64,000 nt of DNA from Atopobiaceae bacterium (GTDB taxonomy: Bacteria; Actinomycetota; Coriobacteriia; Coriobacteriales; Atopobiaceae): assembly GCA_017510785.1 (NCBI GenBank), contig JAFWMH010000024.1, positions 62,001-126,000 of the forward strand, read 5' to 3'. A model generated the notes under the pieces. The model saw only the letters and a program-made list of their open reading frames with translations. It was not told the origin of the DNA and did not search any database. Made by a program: the position numbers and the translations under genes. The number at the start of each line of letters is the position of its first letter. Within the stretch, counting starts at the first letter, position 1. This document shows, piece by piece, positions 1-9,159 of the stretch.

Positions 1-1021
1 CTATAACGTTCGTTGCGCAAATGAGCGGAATAACCAGAGAAAGAACCCGCATGAGCGCCACGCACGGCTCGAATCCCGGCCCAAAGAACACGGGCACAAA
101 CTCTGGCGCAATGCCAGCAATACCGCATGTTAGGGCAAACGCACACGCAAGCATAAACCACATGGTGGAGCGCACGAGCTGCTTGCCCTCCTCGACTCGA
201 CCCGCAGCAATTACCTCACTCATCTTCGGCAACACCACCGAACCAAGGGCAGTAATTACGGCCAAAGGCATCTTCGCAATCTTCTCTGCGTAATCGTACA
301 TGCCAGTTTGATCCATGCCAGCCATTGCGCCGAGCATGACCTTGTCGAGAAGTACATAGAGACTCGACGCTATTACCGGAACGAAGAGTGCAAGGTTTGG
401 CTTAAGATGGCTTATGACTTTGGGCCAGGTAGGTCGCACCCAATCCACATAGCGCCCTACGAACGGCCAAATGAGCGCGGTATTCATGAGGAACGCGCCC
501 GCAATAGCCGTAACATATGCCCAAATGTCGGTAGCGTCACGCACGAAGACGAAGATAAAAACTACCGACGCCAAACGAGTGATGAAGTTCCGGATGGTGG
601 GCACCCGAAACTCCTGCATTCCGAACATAAGCCACGAGACGTCGCCCACCGAACCAATAATCCACATGCTCCAAAGCACCCATAGGAGCAACTGCTCTTG
701 GCCCCACAGGACCACATATCCCGCGTAAGCCACAAGCACAATCGTCCCAACCAGGCAATTCATGGCAAACGCGTTCCAAAACAAGTCGGATCGAGCGGCA
801 CGATCGTCACCACATTCGGCAACGCTTCGCACACCATAATTTGCCATACCGAGCATGGCAAACAGCACGAAGTAGTTTACAATAGATTGTGTATACGTAA
901 ATATGCCATCGCCTTCCGCACCGATAACTCGGGAGAGATACGGTGTGGTTACGATGGGAGTAAGCACCAAAAGAATCTGGTATGCAGAGCTATAGATAAA
1001 GTTCTTGCGAATGCCCGCCAT
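1..1021 (-). CDS. Wzx-type polysaccharide flippase (partial, runs off left edge)
   Basis: The minus strand stays open from an ATG at 1021 to the window edge, giving 340 residues with no stop. It begins MAGIRKNFIYSSAYQILLVL and continues with TPIVTTPYLSRVIGAEGDG, the hallmark N-terminus of Wzx/MATE-fold oligosaccharide flippases, then a series of hydrophobic helices typical of this roughly 12-TM family. Such proteins move undecaprenyl-linked repeat units across the cytoplasmic membrane. The start overlaps the stop of the upstream polymerase gene as TGATG, so the two are probably translationally coupled. The C-terminal part lies outside the window. The family is clear; the sugar substrate is not predictable. 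Confidence 0.9.
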   Translation of the reverse strand, partial: MAGIRKNFIYSSAYQILLVLTPIVTTPYLSRVIGAEGDGIFTYTQSIVNYFVLFAMLGMANYGVRSVAECGDDRAARSDLFWNAFAMNCLVGTIVLVAYAGYVVLWGQEQLLLWVLWSMWIIGSVGDVSWLMFGMQEFRVPTIRNFITRLASVVFIFVFVRDATDIWAYVTAIAGAFLMNTALIWPFVGRYVDWVRPTWPKVISHLKPNLALFVPVIASSLYVLLDKVMLGAMAGMDQTGMYDYAEKIAKMPLAVITALGSVVLPKMSEVIAAGRVEEGKQLVRSTMWFMLACAFALTCGIAGIAPEFVPVFFGPGFEPCVALMRVLSLVIPLICATNVI

Positions 1022-2877
1022 CAGCCGTCACCCGCTCTACACGCAGAACAAACAAGGAGCAAAAGTGCGATGCCCGCTCCCAGTACACCAATGGAGAGCG
1101 CGAAAAAAATCGCAAGTTCCGTCTCGCCACGGTCGATGCGCTCGCACTTGATTTCGCCATACCGAAGAGTGAATTTGTTCTTCACCATCCACGACACCTT
1201 GCTAGCCACCCTTACGGCTTGTCGGGCAAACTTCATCGAACCCTCTTCATCGAATGAGGTACAATGCATCTCCACGCCATCGGCCAGAATCGATGCCTCC
1301 GTAAGGTATTGGTCGGAGTCTTTTATGCCCAACTGTGACGTCGTAGTAAGATGAACGCTTTGCGATCCCAGAATGTATACCACGTGATCGAGACTATAAG
1401 CATCGGTTATGAGCTTGTTGTCTTTTAAGCTGCGAACTTCCACGTTCGTACGGGCCACGTACGAAGCCGGAAGCACGCTCGAGCCAACAACATACATACC
1501 CGCACCCGCAAGTAGTGCAATCCCGCAGGTGGCACAAACGGCTGCCACAATATCGCCAATTCGAAACCTGGTCACACATCGCGGAGCAGGTCCGCCAGCG
1601 AACGACGTTCTGTTGACGAATAGTATGGTTTCGCCCAAGCCCATCCCGAGCACCGCCATCGAAATCGGCAGGTACGTAACCACCGTTACCGCCCACATGA
1701 CGGCATACACCACACCGAAGTACGTTAGCTTGGGCTTTTTGCGCAAGAAGAAACCCACAAGGCCCAGCGCATAGCTCGCAAAAAGCACAATGCCGCCAAA
1801 GGCCAGCACTTGCATTATGGTGTTGCTCATACCGGTGTTGTTGATTCTAAAGCCTGCCATCTGGTTAAGGATGGCTTGGTCGGACTTGAGTCCATTGCCC
1901 AAAAGCGGACTCTTCTGCCACGCACGAAAACCAGCCACATAGTCGTCCATGCGAATCGCCCACGAGGGTGAAGTAATCTTCTTTCCCACCACCACAACAA
2001 ACGCACCGAGTAGGCCAACCGAGACCAAAACGAATACCGCCATCTTGACGCGGTCACCTCGTATCTTTCGCAACACATCGCGCAACCATGAAGAGAGCGG
2101 ATACGCGCAAATCATGGCAACGATAAGATACGCCGTAATGGAAAACGTCGAAAGAATGGCCGCCAAAAGCACAATCACAACGCGTTTACGAACCCTGCGC
2201 CGCACAAGGAATACCTCGGTGAGCAGGGCAATAAGCAACACGAAGCCATACAGTGGCGATTCCACGAACACGCCGCTGTTTCGAGCAATGGCCCGTCCCA
2301 TAATAACGTCGGACTGCGTGAAGAACAAAAAGTAATAGTATCCGGTAATCTTGGTGCCCGTGCCATCACCAGGTGCCCACGAATACGTCATGTTGATGTT
2401 TGCGGGCACAAATTCCCAAAGCGGACCAAGCACCCAAAGAATGAGCGAAAGAGCAGCAAGCACGTATATAACGTTAACGACGGCGTCAAGCAATAGCTGA
2501 ACATGTCCTTCGCGGTTGAGAACAACCCACACCACGCCCATGAGGTACAAAATCGTCAGGGCGGCCAGCCGCACCGCCGACCCTGGGTCGGCGCTATGAA
2601 GCCAAATGGCAGCGTAGCCTACGCCAAAGGCTCCAAGGAACAGCAACCAAATGCCGATTTCCCTAAACGTCACAAGCTTGCGGAACACTCCACGAGCCAC
2701 GATTCCCACACACAACACGTTACTCGCGAGCAAACATGCCTTTGCTCCCAAGCCATCGTAAAACTCGCTGCCAATAATCGTGTTCGACGATATGAGCAAA
2801 CACAACACCAGCACCGAAAGCACGCATCGCTCAACCAAATTGCTCTTGTTTCGTACCAGCACCATGCGAAGTCGCAC
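1021..2877 (-). CDS. Wzy-like O-antigen/capsule polymerase with C-terminal Wzz-like domain
   Basis: A 618-residue membrane protein with two parts. Residues 1-430 carry about 10-12 hydrophobic segments and a large extracytoplasmic loop, as in O-antigen ligase/Wzy polymerases. Residues 437-618 have the layout of a chain-length determinant: a TM helix near 442-462 leading into LPASYVARTNVEV, an extracytoplasmic stretch of about 120 residues, and a closing TM helix near 589-613. This suggests polymerisation and chain-length control on one chain. The listed start is GTG at 2877, directly after the stop of the upstream glycosyltransferase; an in-frame ATG lies at 2865. No cytoplasmic tyrosine-kinase part is seen. 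The Wzz assignment rests on topology and residue pattern and is less sure than the polymerase. Confidence 0.8.
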   Translation of the reverse strand: MRLRMVLVRNKSNLVERCVLSVLVLCLLISSNTIIGSEFYDGLGAKACLLASNVLCVGIVARGVFRKLVTFREIGIWLLFLGAFGVGYAAIWLHSADPGSAVRLAALTILYLMGVVWVVLNREGHVQLLLDAVVNVIYVLAALSLILWVLGPLWEFVPANINMTYSWAPGDGTGTKITGYYYFLFFTQSDVIMGRAIARNSGVFVESPLYGFVLLIALLTEVFLVRRRVRKRVVIVLLAAILSTFSITAYLIVAMICAYPLSSWLRDVLRKIRGDRVKMAVFVLVSVGLLGAFVVVVGKKITSPSWAIRMDDYVAGFRAWQKSPLLGNGLKSDQAILNQMAGFRINNTGMSNTIMQVLAFGGIVLFASYALGLVGFFLRKKPKLTYFGVVYAVMWAVTVVTYLPISMAVLGMGLGETILFVNRTSFAGGPAPRCVTRFRIGDIVAAVCATCGIALLAGAGMYVVGSSVLPASYVARTNVEVRSLKDNKLITDAYSLDHVVYILGSQSVHLTTTSQLGIKDSDQYLTEASILADGVEMHCTSFDEEGSMKFARQAVRVASKVSWMVKNKFTLRYGEIKCERIDRGETELAIFFALSIGVLGAGIALLLLVCSACRAGDG

Positions 2878-3954
2878 CTACTCCGAAAGCTTCTGAAGTG
2901 CATCCCATACGATTTGGGCACTCCTTTTCCAAGAGTACCGTTGCAGTATAACGTCGTTATCCTGCTCAATTGGCTGCGCCATGAGGGCGTCCAAGTCGAT
3001 GTTGTCGTAGTTCAAGGGATCTATATACCACACGCCCTTGTCGTACACCTCGGGCAGTGCGCCAGCGTTTGCCACAATGCAACGCGCTCCCACACTCATG
3101 GCCTCCAGGGGCGGTATGCCGAAGCCTTCGTAAAGCGACGGCTGTATAAAGGCCTTGCAATGTGCCATGAGCGCCTTTATCTGTCCGTCGGTAAGGTAGC
3201 CCGTAAACGCAAGGTTCGCCGGCGGCGAGTCGTTGAGGTTCTTGTCGCTCGAGTTGAGCAGGCTACTCCCCGAGACGACAAACCGATACTTTGGATTATG
3301 GCGTGCGGCCTCCACCACCCACTTAAAGTTTTTATGCGCAAAGCGGCTACCGAGAGAAAAGAAGTACTCCTCGCCCTCAAGGCCCAGCTCACTCATAATG
3401 CTCTCGTCGGGCGAAACTTCGAGCATGTGCTGCCATCCGTTGTATATGGTAACAATGGTGTTGGGGTCGCGCTTGTAGTAGCTCACAAGATCGTTCTTGG
3501 ACGTCTCACTTGCCGTAAAAATAAGCTTGCTGCGTTTGAGCACCTTTCTCGCACGCTGCAAGTACAGCTGCCGCGAAAGACGCGACTTAAGGTCGGTGGC
3601 GTTTTGAGGAAAAAACTCCGTGATGCAGTCGTGCACCGCCACAACATCGCAGTTACGCGTTGGCAACGCGAGCAGCAGGTCCACGCCTATTCCCCCGCGG
3701 CCACGAACGTATTGGGGAAACTGCCGGGCCAGCCATTTGGTACGTCCAATGGTGCTGGTAGTATCGCCCTCCCAAATAACGACGCGAATATTCTCGAACG
3801 AGAACTCACGCACGTTGTTTTGAGGAATAAGGAGCTCGGCCGCATTTGGACCTACCATGGCGTCGAGTTCCTTAAGTATTTCGAGCGCGTTGCGTTGAAC
3901 GCCATAAATCTCCTCGCGAGCGAGCGTGCCGCCGTTAAACACCAAGGGCCTCAT
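2878..3954 (-). CDS. glycosyltransferase family 4
   Basis: A 358-residue GT-B glycosyltransferase of the GT4 type. The C-terminal donor-binding half shows the family signature SLYEGFGIPPLEAMSVG near residue 271, in which the two glutamates contact the nucleotide-sugar, followed by NAGALPEVYDKG. No signal peptide or TM helix is seen, so it probably acts at the inner face of the membrane, adding a sugar to the lipid-linked repeat unit. With manC in the operon GDP-mannose is a plausible donor, but the donor cannot be read from sequence. The gene abuts the polymerase gene and follows another GT4 by 36 bases. It is more similar to its upstream neighbour than to the third GT4. Confidence 0.9.
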   Translation of the reverse strand: MRPLVFNGGTLAREEIYGVQRNALEILKELDAMVGPNAAELLIPQNNVREFSFENIRVVIWEGDTTSTIGRTKWLARQFPQYVRGRGGIGVDLLLALPTRNCDVVAVHDCITEFFPQNATDLKSRLSRQLYLQRARKVLKRSKLIFTASETSKNDLVSYYKRDPNTIVTIYNGWQHMLEVSPDESIMSELGLEGEEYFFSLGSRFAHKNFKWVVEAARHNPKYRFVVSGSSLLNSSDKNLNDSPPANLAFTGYLTDGQIKALMAHCKAFIQPSLYEGFGIPPLEAMSVGARCIVANAGALPEVYDKGVWYIDPLNYDNIDLDALMAQPIEQDNDVILQRYSWKRSAQIVWDALQKLSE

Positions 3955-3990
3955 GCAGCCTCCTCAACGGTTCGTGAACTCTACGTACGC

Positions 3991-5034
3991 CTACTGCTGC
4001 GCGCGCAATGCATCCTCGAGCATTCGGGAAGACTTCTCCCACGAATACCTGCCCAATGCGTCGCATGCCGAACCCACCTCTTGACTAAGAATGCCGTTGA
4101 GGTCCACGTCGAAATTGGTGGGGTCTATGTAGTGTACCGCATTACCGAGCACCTCGGGCAAACTTGTGGCATTGCTCGACACAACCTGCGCGCCCAAGGC
4201 AAGCGCCTCGAGCGGAGGCAAGCCAAATCCCTCGTAAAGGGACGGGTACAAAAACGCCCTGCAGTGGCGGATAAGAGCACATGCGTCCTCGTCCGTAACA
4301 AAACCCAACAGATGCACGTTTGATGGCACGTCCTGTTCCCCGGCATCGTAACTTCCACCGGCAACTGCAAAGGTAAGTTGCGGGTTTTTCCGTGCCACCT
4401 CGAACACCCAACGACCGTTTTTATGCCGTGCACGCGTAGCCAACGAAAAGAAGAAGTCGCCAGATGCGAGATACGGGTATCGCTGCTGCCAATCCTGTGC
4501 CTCGCGGTACGCCTGCACGTGCTGCCAAGCGTTGGGCACCACGCACACCTTGCCCTTGACGTGTGGGTAGATGCGCTCGAGCTCCCCCTTGCTAAACTCG
4601 CTCACGGTAAGAATCGCGCGCTCGCGACGCGTAAGCAGCTCATACATCGCACAGTGCCAAACACGCGACACACGACTGCGCATCGTAGTATAGGACTCGG
4701 GGCACGTGCGATACATAACATCATGAATGGTCGTCATACCCGGACGCGAAACAATGGGTGCAACGTTACATAGGTTAAGCAGCAAGCGATCGGAATGCGT
4801 AAGCATGTAAGCGGCAAGATCGATTTGTTCCCACGCAATCCCACTGAGCCGCCCTACACGACGTACCGAAATACGGGCATACTCGGGCACATCGTGCGCC
4901 TCGCCATCCACAGCGAGTTCAACATCGTCATCCTCGTCGAGCACATCATCAAGCGCTCCCACGAGTTCCCGTGCGTAGCGCACAATGCCCTGCATTCCCC
5001 ACGAAAGGAACGCGCCATTAATGGTAACCCGCAT
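3991..5034 (-). CDS. glycosyltransferase family 4
   Basis: A 347-residue GT4 enzyme with the same architecture as the next gene downstream: the donor motif SLYEGFGLPPLEALALG near residue 263, then SNATSLPEVLGNAVHYIDP. The shared SxPEVxxxxxxYIDP ending with the 2878-3954 protein suggests an old tandem duplication followed by divergence of acceptor specificity. The ATG start follows a purine-rich AAAGGGG stretch at 5040-5046. The protein is soluble and should add a sugar of the capsule or exopolysaccharide repeat unit in the cytoplasm. Acceptor and donor are not predictable. Confidence 0.9.
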   Translation of the reverse strand: MRVTINGAFLSWGMQGIVRYARELVGALDDVLDEDDDVELAVDGEAHDVPEYARISVRRVGRLSGIAWEQIDLAAYMLTHSDRLLLNLCNVAPIVSRPGMTTIHDVMYRTCPESYTTMRSRVSRVWHCAMYELLTRRERAILTVSEFSKGELERIYPHVKGKVCVVPNAWQHVQAYREAQDWQQRYPYLASGDFFFSLATRARHKNGRWVFEVARKNPQLTFAVAGGSYDAGEQDVPSNVHLLGFVTDEDACALIRHCRAFLYPSLYEGFGLPPLEALALGAQVVSSNATSLPEVLGNAVHYIDPTNFDVDLNGILSQEVGSACDALGRYSWEKSSRMLEDALRAQQ

Positions 5035-5056
5035 GTAAACCCCTTTCGTATGCGTA

Positions 5057-6178
5057 TTAGCCTATCCCCTCACGCCTCACAAGCTCTTCCACATAGCCGC
5101 CCAGTTCGTCTCTAAACCGCTCGCGCGAGAAGGTTTGCCCGTATGCGGCAATTTCCTCGCGAGAGCAGACAACGCCATTTGCCTCGAATCGCTCAATGCA
5201 GGCGACGAGCGACTCCGGTGTTTGCTCGTCAAAGAACAGCCCCACATGCCCATCGCGCACGGTTTCGAGCACGCCGCCTTCCCCATATGCCAGCACGGGC
5301 GCACCAGCGCTCATCGCCTCAATCGGCGTAAGGCCAAAGTCCTCGATTCCCGGGAACAAAAAGGCGCTCGCACCGGCGTAAAGATCGGCCATCTCGTCGT
5401 CGGGCACAAATCCCAAAAACTCAATCGTGGGACCTGCCATCTCCCTCAAACGTTGCTCCTCCTCACCACCAGAACCTACCACCTTGAGCCTACGACCCAA
5501 GCGATTGCAGGCCTCAATGGCAAGGTCCACTCGCTTGTAGCCCACAAAACGCGAGACTACCAGATAATAGCCACGCGCCTCGCTTGCTTTTTGCGAAAGG
5601 ACGGGAGACGATGGGTGTATTACCTTCGCGTCGCGCCGGTAGAACTTTTTGATACGCCGTGCGACATAGGCAGAATTCGCCACGAAATAATCCACGCGTT
5701 GCGCGGCGGCAAAGTCCCATTGCCGCACACGTGGAATCACGTGTCGCATCGCTGCCCGCCTCACGGGATCGGTTCCGGCAAGATAATCGTAGTAAAGGTC
5801 CCACACATAGCGTATGGGCGAGTGGCAGTAGCACACATGAAGCGCATCGGGCCGCGTAAGGACGCCCTTGCAGCAACTCATGCACGAACTCACCACCAAG
5901 TCGTATTCCATGAGGTTGAGCTCTTCCCAAGCACGTGGCATAAGAGAGAGAAGCATCTTGTGATGCGTTTTTGCGCCAGGTATTCTTTGCAAGGAAGTGG
6001 TGCGGACATCGCAGCTGCGGGTCCAAGCTGGTGCGCGCTGCTCGTCATACACCAAGGTGAAAATGGGGGCATCTGGCCAAAGCTCATGCAAGTCGAGCAG
6101 AACGCGTTCGCCGCCGGCGTTGCCCACAAGCCAATCGTGCACGAGCGCAACCTTAAGGTTGCGGGTATCATCCACCAT
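5057..6178 (-). CDS. glycosyltransferase family 4
   Basis: A 373-residue GT4 enzyme from a different branch than the two GT4s downstream. Its N-terminus KVALVHDWLVGNAGGERVL and the motif GIEDFGLTPIEAMSAG near residue 271 are typical of mannosyltransferase-like GT4 proteins that often sit in mannose-containing polysaccharide clusters. The stop is 22 bases from the next start. Directly upstream, three bases away, is manC, which makes GDP-mannose. A mannosyl transfer early in repeat-unit assembly is therefore a reasonable inference, not something the sequence proves. Confidence 0.88.
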   Translation of the reverse strand: MVDDTRNLKVALVHDWLVGNAGGERVLLDLHELWPDAPIFTLVYDEQRAPAWTRSCDVRTTSLQRIPGAKTHHKMLLSLMPRAWEELNLMEYDLVVSSCMSCCKGVLTRPDALHVCYCHSPIRYVWDLYYDYLAGTDPVRRAAMRHVIPRVRQWDFAAAQRVDYFVANSAYVARRIKKFYRRDAKVIHPSSPVLSQKASEARGYYLVVSRFVGYKRVDLAIEACNRLGRRLKVVGSGGEEEQRLREMAGPTIEFLGFVPDDEMADLYAGASAFLFPGIEDFGLTPIEAMSAGAPVLAYGEGGVLETVRDGHVGLFFDEQTPESLVACIERFEANGVVCSREEIAAYGQTFSRERFRDELGGYVEELVRREGIG

Positions 6179-6181
6179 GCG

Positions 6182-7480
6182 TCACTCCCCCACGCTTTGT
6201 TTGCAGCACACCTCAATAATTCGAAGCCTGGAACATGCGTGCACAACAGAGGTCATGCCCGCCTCGATTCTTACCACTTCGCCGGGACCGACTTCCCGTG
6301 TTTCACCATCGAGCTCAATCTTGGCCGTGCCTTCCGCAACCGTCCACAACACCGCGCGACCTTTGGAGGCACACGGCTGCAGCTCGCAACCCTCATCCAC
6401 AACAAGCTCACGCACGTCCGGCTGTAGCATCGTGTAGGAACCCCAACGTTTTCGCTCGTATCCAGGCACCGAAAGAGCTGCGCGATTAACGAGTTCGCGA
6501 ACGTTCGCGTCGTGATCCTTGCCAGCAACCAAGATACCGTCAGGCGTAGCGACTACCGCCACATGCGAAACGCCTGCAACCACCAGCGGCACGTTGCACT
6601 CGTTAATTGCATGTACGTCCTCACACGTCTCGTCGTCCAGCCACGCATTTCCCGAGATGGGCTCACATAGCTCCTCGCATAGCGCACCCCACGTACCCAA
6701 ATCCTTCCACGCGCCCTCGTAGCGAATTGCCGCAACCGACGTAGCCTTCTCGACCACCTCGTAGTCGAAGCTAATCTTGGGGAGTTCTTTGTAGCGAGCG
6801 CGAAGATCTGCGTAGCTGGCAACCTGCACGTATTGCGATACGATATCGAGCAGATATCCCAACCTAAAAGCGAATACGCCACAGTTCCAAAGCGCTCCAT
6901 GCTCGATGAGGTCGCTCGCCAAATCCGGTGCAGGCTTCTCCACAAAGCGCTGGACGGCGAGAACATCGCCCTCATCTGCCTTCGGCACGATATAGCCATA
7001 CTTGGAGCTGGGTTCCGTAGGCGCAACGCCCAAGAGCACAAGATCGGCCACGTCGGAGCGCACTGCCTCCGCCAGACGATTCACGCTTTCGTAATACGCG
7101 GAATCGGCGTACGTATCGATGGGCATCACCACAACCACGGAATCCGGTGAGCCTCCCTGCTCGAATGCGACATGCGACGCGGCAAGCATTATGGCCGGCG
7201 CGGTATCGCGACGCTCCGGTTCGAGCGAGAGACCGTACTCTCCCTCAACCTGCAGTTCCAGGGCATCGACCTGCGACGCACTCGTCGCAACCGTAATGCG
7301 TGCCTCAGGGCAGCGCTCGCGCAAGAGTCGGATGCTCCTGCACACCATTGACTCCGGACGACCGGCATCGTCGCGCAGGACCTTTAGGAACTGTTTCGAA
7401 CGTGCCGCGTTCGAGAGCGGCCAAAGACGCGTGCCCGAACCGCCCGAAAGCAATACTACCTGTATGGAGTCGCTCTGCAT
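6182..7480 (-). CDS. manC: mannose-1-phosphate guanylyltransferase
   Basis: A 432-residue enzyme making GDP-mannose from GTP and mannose-1-phosphate. The nucleotidyltransferase signature LSGGSGTRLWPLS is at residues 10-22, followed by RSKQFL, and the FVEKP sugar-binding motif lies near residue 182. The last 100 residues carry a cupin half (RKRWGSYTMLQP, then a beta-rich tail) like the type II phosphomannose isomerase domain, so isomerase activity is possible. The ATG at 7480 was chosen over a reading frame open 150 bases further upstream because it is preceded by AAAGGA at a good distance and the extension would run into the upstream gene. It lies between the phosphohexomutase and the GT genes. 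Confidence 0.92.
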   Translation of the reverse strand: MQSDSIQVVLLSGGSGTRLWPLSNAARSKQFLKVLRDDAGRPESMVCRSIRLLRERCPEARITVATSASQVDALELQVEGEYGLSLEPERRDTAPAIMLAASHVAFEQGGSPDSVVVVMPIDTYADSAYYESVNRLAEAVRSDVADLVLLGVAPTEPSSKYGYIVPKADEGDVLAVQRFVEKPAPDLASDLIEHGALWNCGVFAFRLGYLLDIVSQYVQVASYADLRARYKELPKISFDYEVVEKATSVAAIRYEGAWKDLGTWGALCEELCEPISGNAWLDDETCEDVHAINECNVPLVVAGVSHVAVVATPDGILVAGKDHDANVRELVNRAALSVPGYERKRWGSYTMLQPDVRELVVDEGCELQPCASKGRAVLWTVAEGTAKIELDGETREVGPGEVVRIEAGMTSVVHACSRLRIIEVCCKQSVGE

Positions 7481-7491
7481 GATTGTCCTTT

Positions 7492-9156
7492 CTAGCCGTG
7501 GGCAAGCTTGCGAGCATCGACCTCCATAGATTCGAGTCGAGCGTTTGCCTGCTCCCTCGTTTTGCCACGTGCAAAACAGTATGCCTTTACTTTGGGTTCC
7601 GTACCACTTGGACGAACAATAAGTCGGCAATCATCCACAAGGTCGAGCTGCAAAACGTTAGCCGGAGGCAGTTTTTGCGAAGGATCTCCAGGCATTGGAG
7701 CACCACTCACATAGTCGTAAACTGTACCAACGGCCAAGCCACCAACGCTTTTCGGCGCATCGGTACGTAAGCGCTCCATAAGCTTCGCCAGCTCGTTGCG
7801 GCCATCGACACCATTTACCTCTACCGAGACCTGTTTCGAAACCACATGTCCGTAACGCTCGTACAGCTCTTCCAACGCCTCAAGCAAATCCTTGCCACGA
7901 CGCTTGTGCCAGGCGGCAACCTCGCATGCGAGCATCAGCGCCACCACGCCGTCCTTGTCGCGCAAATATGTTCCGCGCAAGTATCCGCAGCTCTCTTCTA
8001 CGCCCACAACGAAGTCGTCGGCACGGCCCTGCTCCTCAAGCAGGTTTATCTGCTCGCCAATGTACTTAAAGCCCGTAAGGGTGCGACGCAACTCTACCCC
8101 GGCATCGCGCGCAATAACGTCAAGAAGCGGTGAGGAGACGATTGTTGTTATCGCAACTGGTTGCGCGGGCAGTGCGTGCGCATTGCATAAGAAGTCAAGC
8201 AAAAGCAGACCAACTTCATCGCCCGTCAAAAGTCGCATGTCGCCATTGCGCCGCACTGCCACGCCAATGCGGTCGGCATCCGGATCGTTTGCCAACGCGA
8301 GGTCGGCCTCTTCCTCAAGGGCTTGTTGCATGGCAAGGCCCATGGCGGCAGGAAGCTCTGGGTTGGGCTTCGGACAAGTTGGGAAGGTGCCATCTGGAGA
8401 ACACTGCGTCTCCACAAGACCATAGCGCACGCCCAGTTTTTCGAGCACCATTTGCGATGGTTTAAGGCCACATCCATTGAGGGGCGAATACACCACCGAT
8501 ATATTGGAGCAATCAACACGAGTAGACTGGGCAAGCACCGCTCGCACATACTCGTCCTCAATGCGCTCGTCCACCCACGTGACCATTCCGCGACGTAGCG
8601 CCTCGTCGAACGGTTCGATGGGCACGTCGAAGGGATCGAACTCGCGGATTTTGGCCTGAACCGCGTGGGCAAGGTCGTCTGTCGCCTGGTCGCCACTCGG
8701 ACCATACACCTTATAGCCGTTGTACTCCATGGGATTGTGCGACGCCGTTAGCACCACACCCGCATCGGCGGCAAGGGTAGGCACGGCAAAACTCAAAAGG
8801 GGCGTCGAACAAGGCTTGGAGAACACAATCGTTCGTACGCCCACTGCAGCAAAAGCACCCGCGGCCACACGAGCGAAATCAGCCGAATGACGACGCGTAT
8901 CGTACGCTATAACCACCGTGGGGCTGGGATTTGTCGAAAGAAGATGAGCGGCTAGTCCCGCCGATGCGCGCGCCACCGTAAGACGGTTGAGACGATTCGG
9001 CCCTATACCCATAAGCGCACGAATACCGCCCGTTCCAAACGACACATCGCACGCAAGCGCGTCAGCACGCTCCGACTCATGCCGGGCACGGTCTTCCTCC
9101 CAGGGTTCAACATCGGCTTGGAGCGCATCCTCCCACCGACGCCATTCGTTTGTCAT
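7492..9156 (-). CDS. phosphoglucomutase/phosphomannomutase (alpha-D-phosphohexomutase)
   Basis: A 554-residue alpha-D-phosphohexomutase that interconverts hexose-6-phosphate and hexose-1-phosphate. All four signature regions are present: the phosphoserine loop VLTASHNPMEYNGYK near residue 145, the metal-binding NDPDADRIG near 285, the sugar-binding GVEESCGYL near 380, and the phosphate-binding RPSGTEPK near 512. The length matches the longer PGM/PgcA-type subfamily, not the roughly 460-residue ManB. Placed 11 bases upstream of manC, it most likely supplies mannose-1-phosphate (and perhaps glucose-1-phosphate) to the pathway. Whether glucose or mannose is preferred cannot be judged from sequence. 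Confidence 0.92.
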   Translation of the reverse strand: MTNEWRRWEDALQADVEPWEEDRARHESERADALACDVSFGTGGIRALMGIGPNRLNRLTVARASAGLAAHLLSTNPSPTVVIAYDTRRHSADFARVAAGAFAAVGVRTIVFSKPCSTPLLSFAVPTLAADAGVVLTASHNPMEYNGYKVYGPSGDQATDDLAHAVQAKIREFDPFDVPIEPFDEALRRGMVTWVDERIEDEYVRAVLAQSTRVDCSNISVVYSPLNGCGLKPSQMVLEKLGVRYGLVETQCSPDGTFPTCPKPNPELPAAMGLAMQQALEEEADLALANDPDADRIGVAVRRNGDMRLLTGDEVGLLLLDFLCNAHALPAQPVAITTIVSSPLLDVIARDAGVELRRTLTGFKYIGEQINLLEEQGRADDFVVGVEESCGYLRGTYLRDKDGVVALMLACEVAAWHKRRGKDLLEALEELYERYGHVVSKQVSVEVNGVDGRNELAKLMERLRTDAPKSVGGLAVGTVYDYVSGAPMPGDPSQKLPPANVLQLDLVDDCRLIVRPSGTEPKVKAYCFARGKTREQANARLESMEVDARKLAHG

Positions 9157-9159
9157 AGA

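Noticed and set aside
2503..4323. 606-residue open frame on the plus strand
   Set aside because: Antisense to two clear GT4 and polymerase genes; no ribosome site and a composition rich in His/Arg/Gln typical of a shadow frame.
6182..7630. Longer manC start at 7630
   Set aside because: The extra 50 residues overlap the upstream gene and have no ribosome site; ATG 7480 does.
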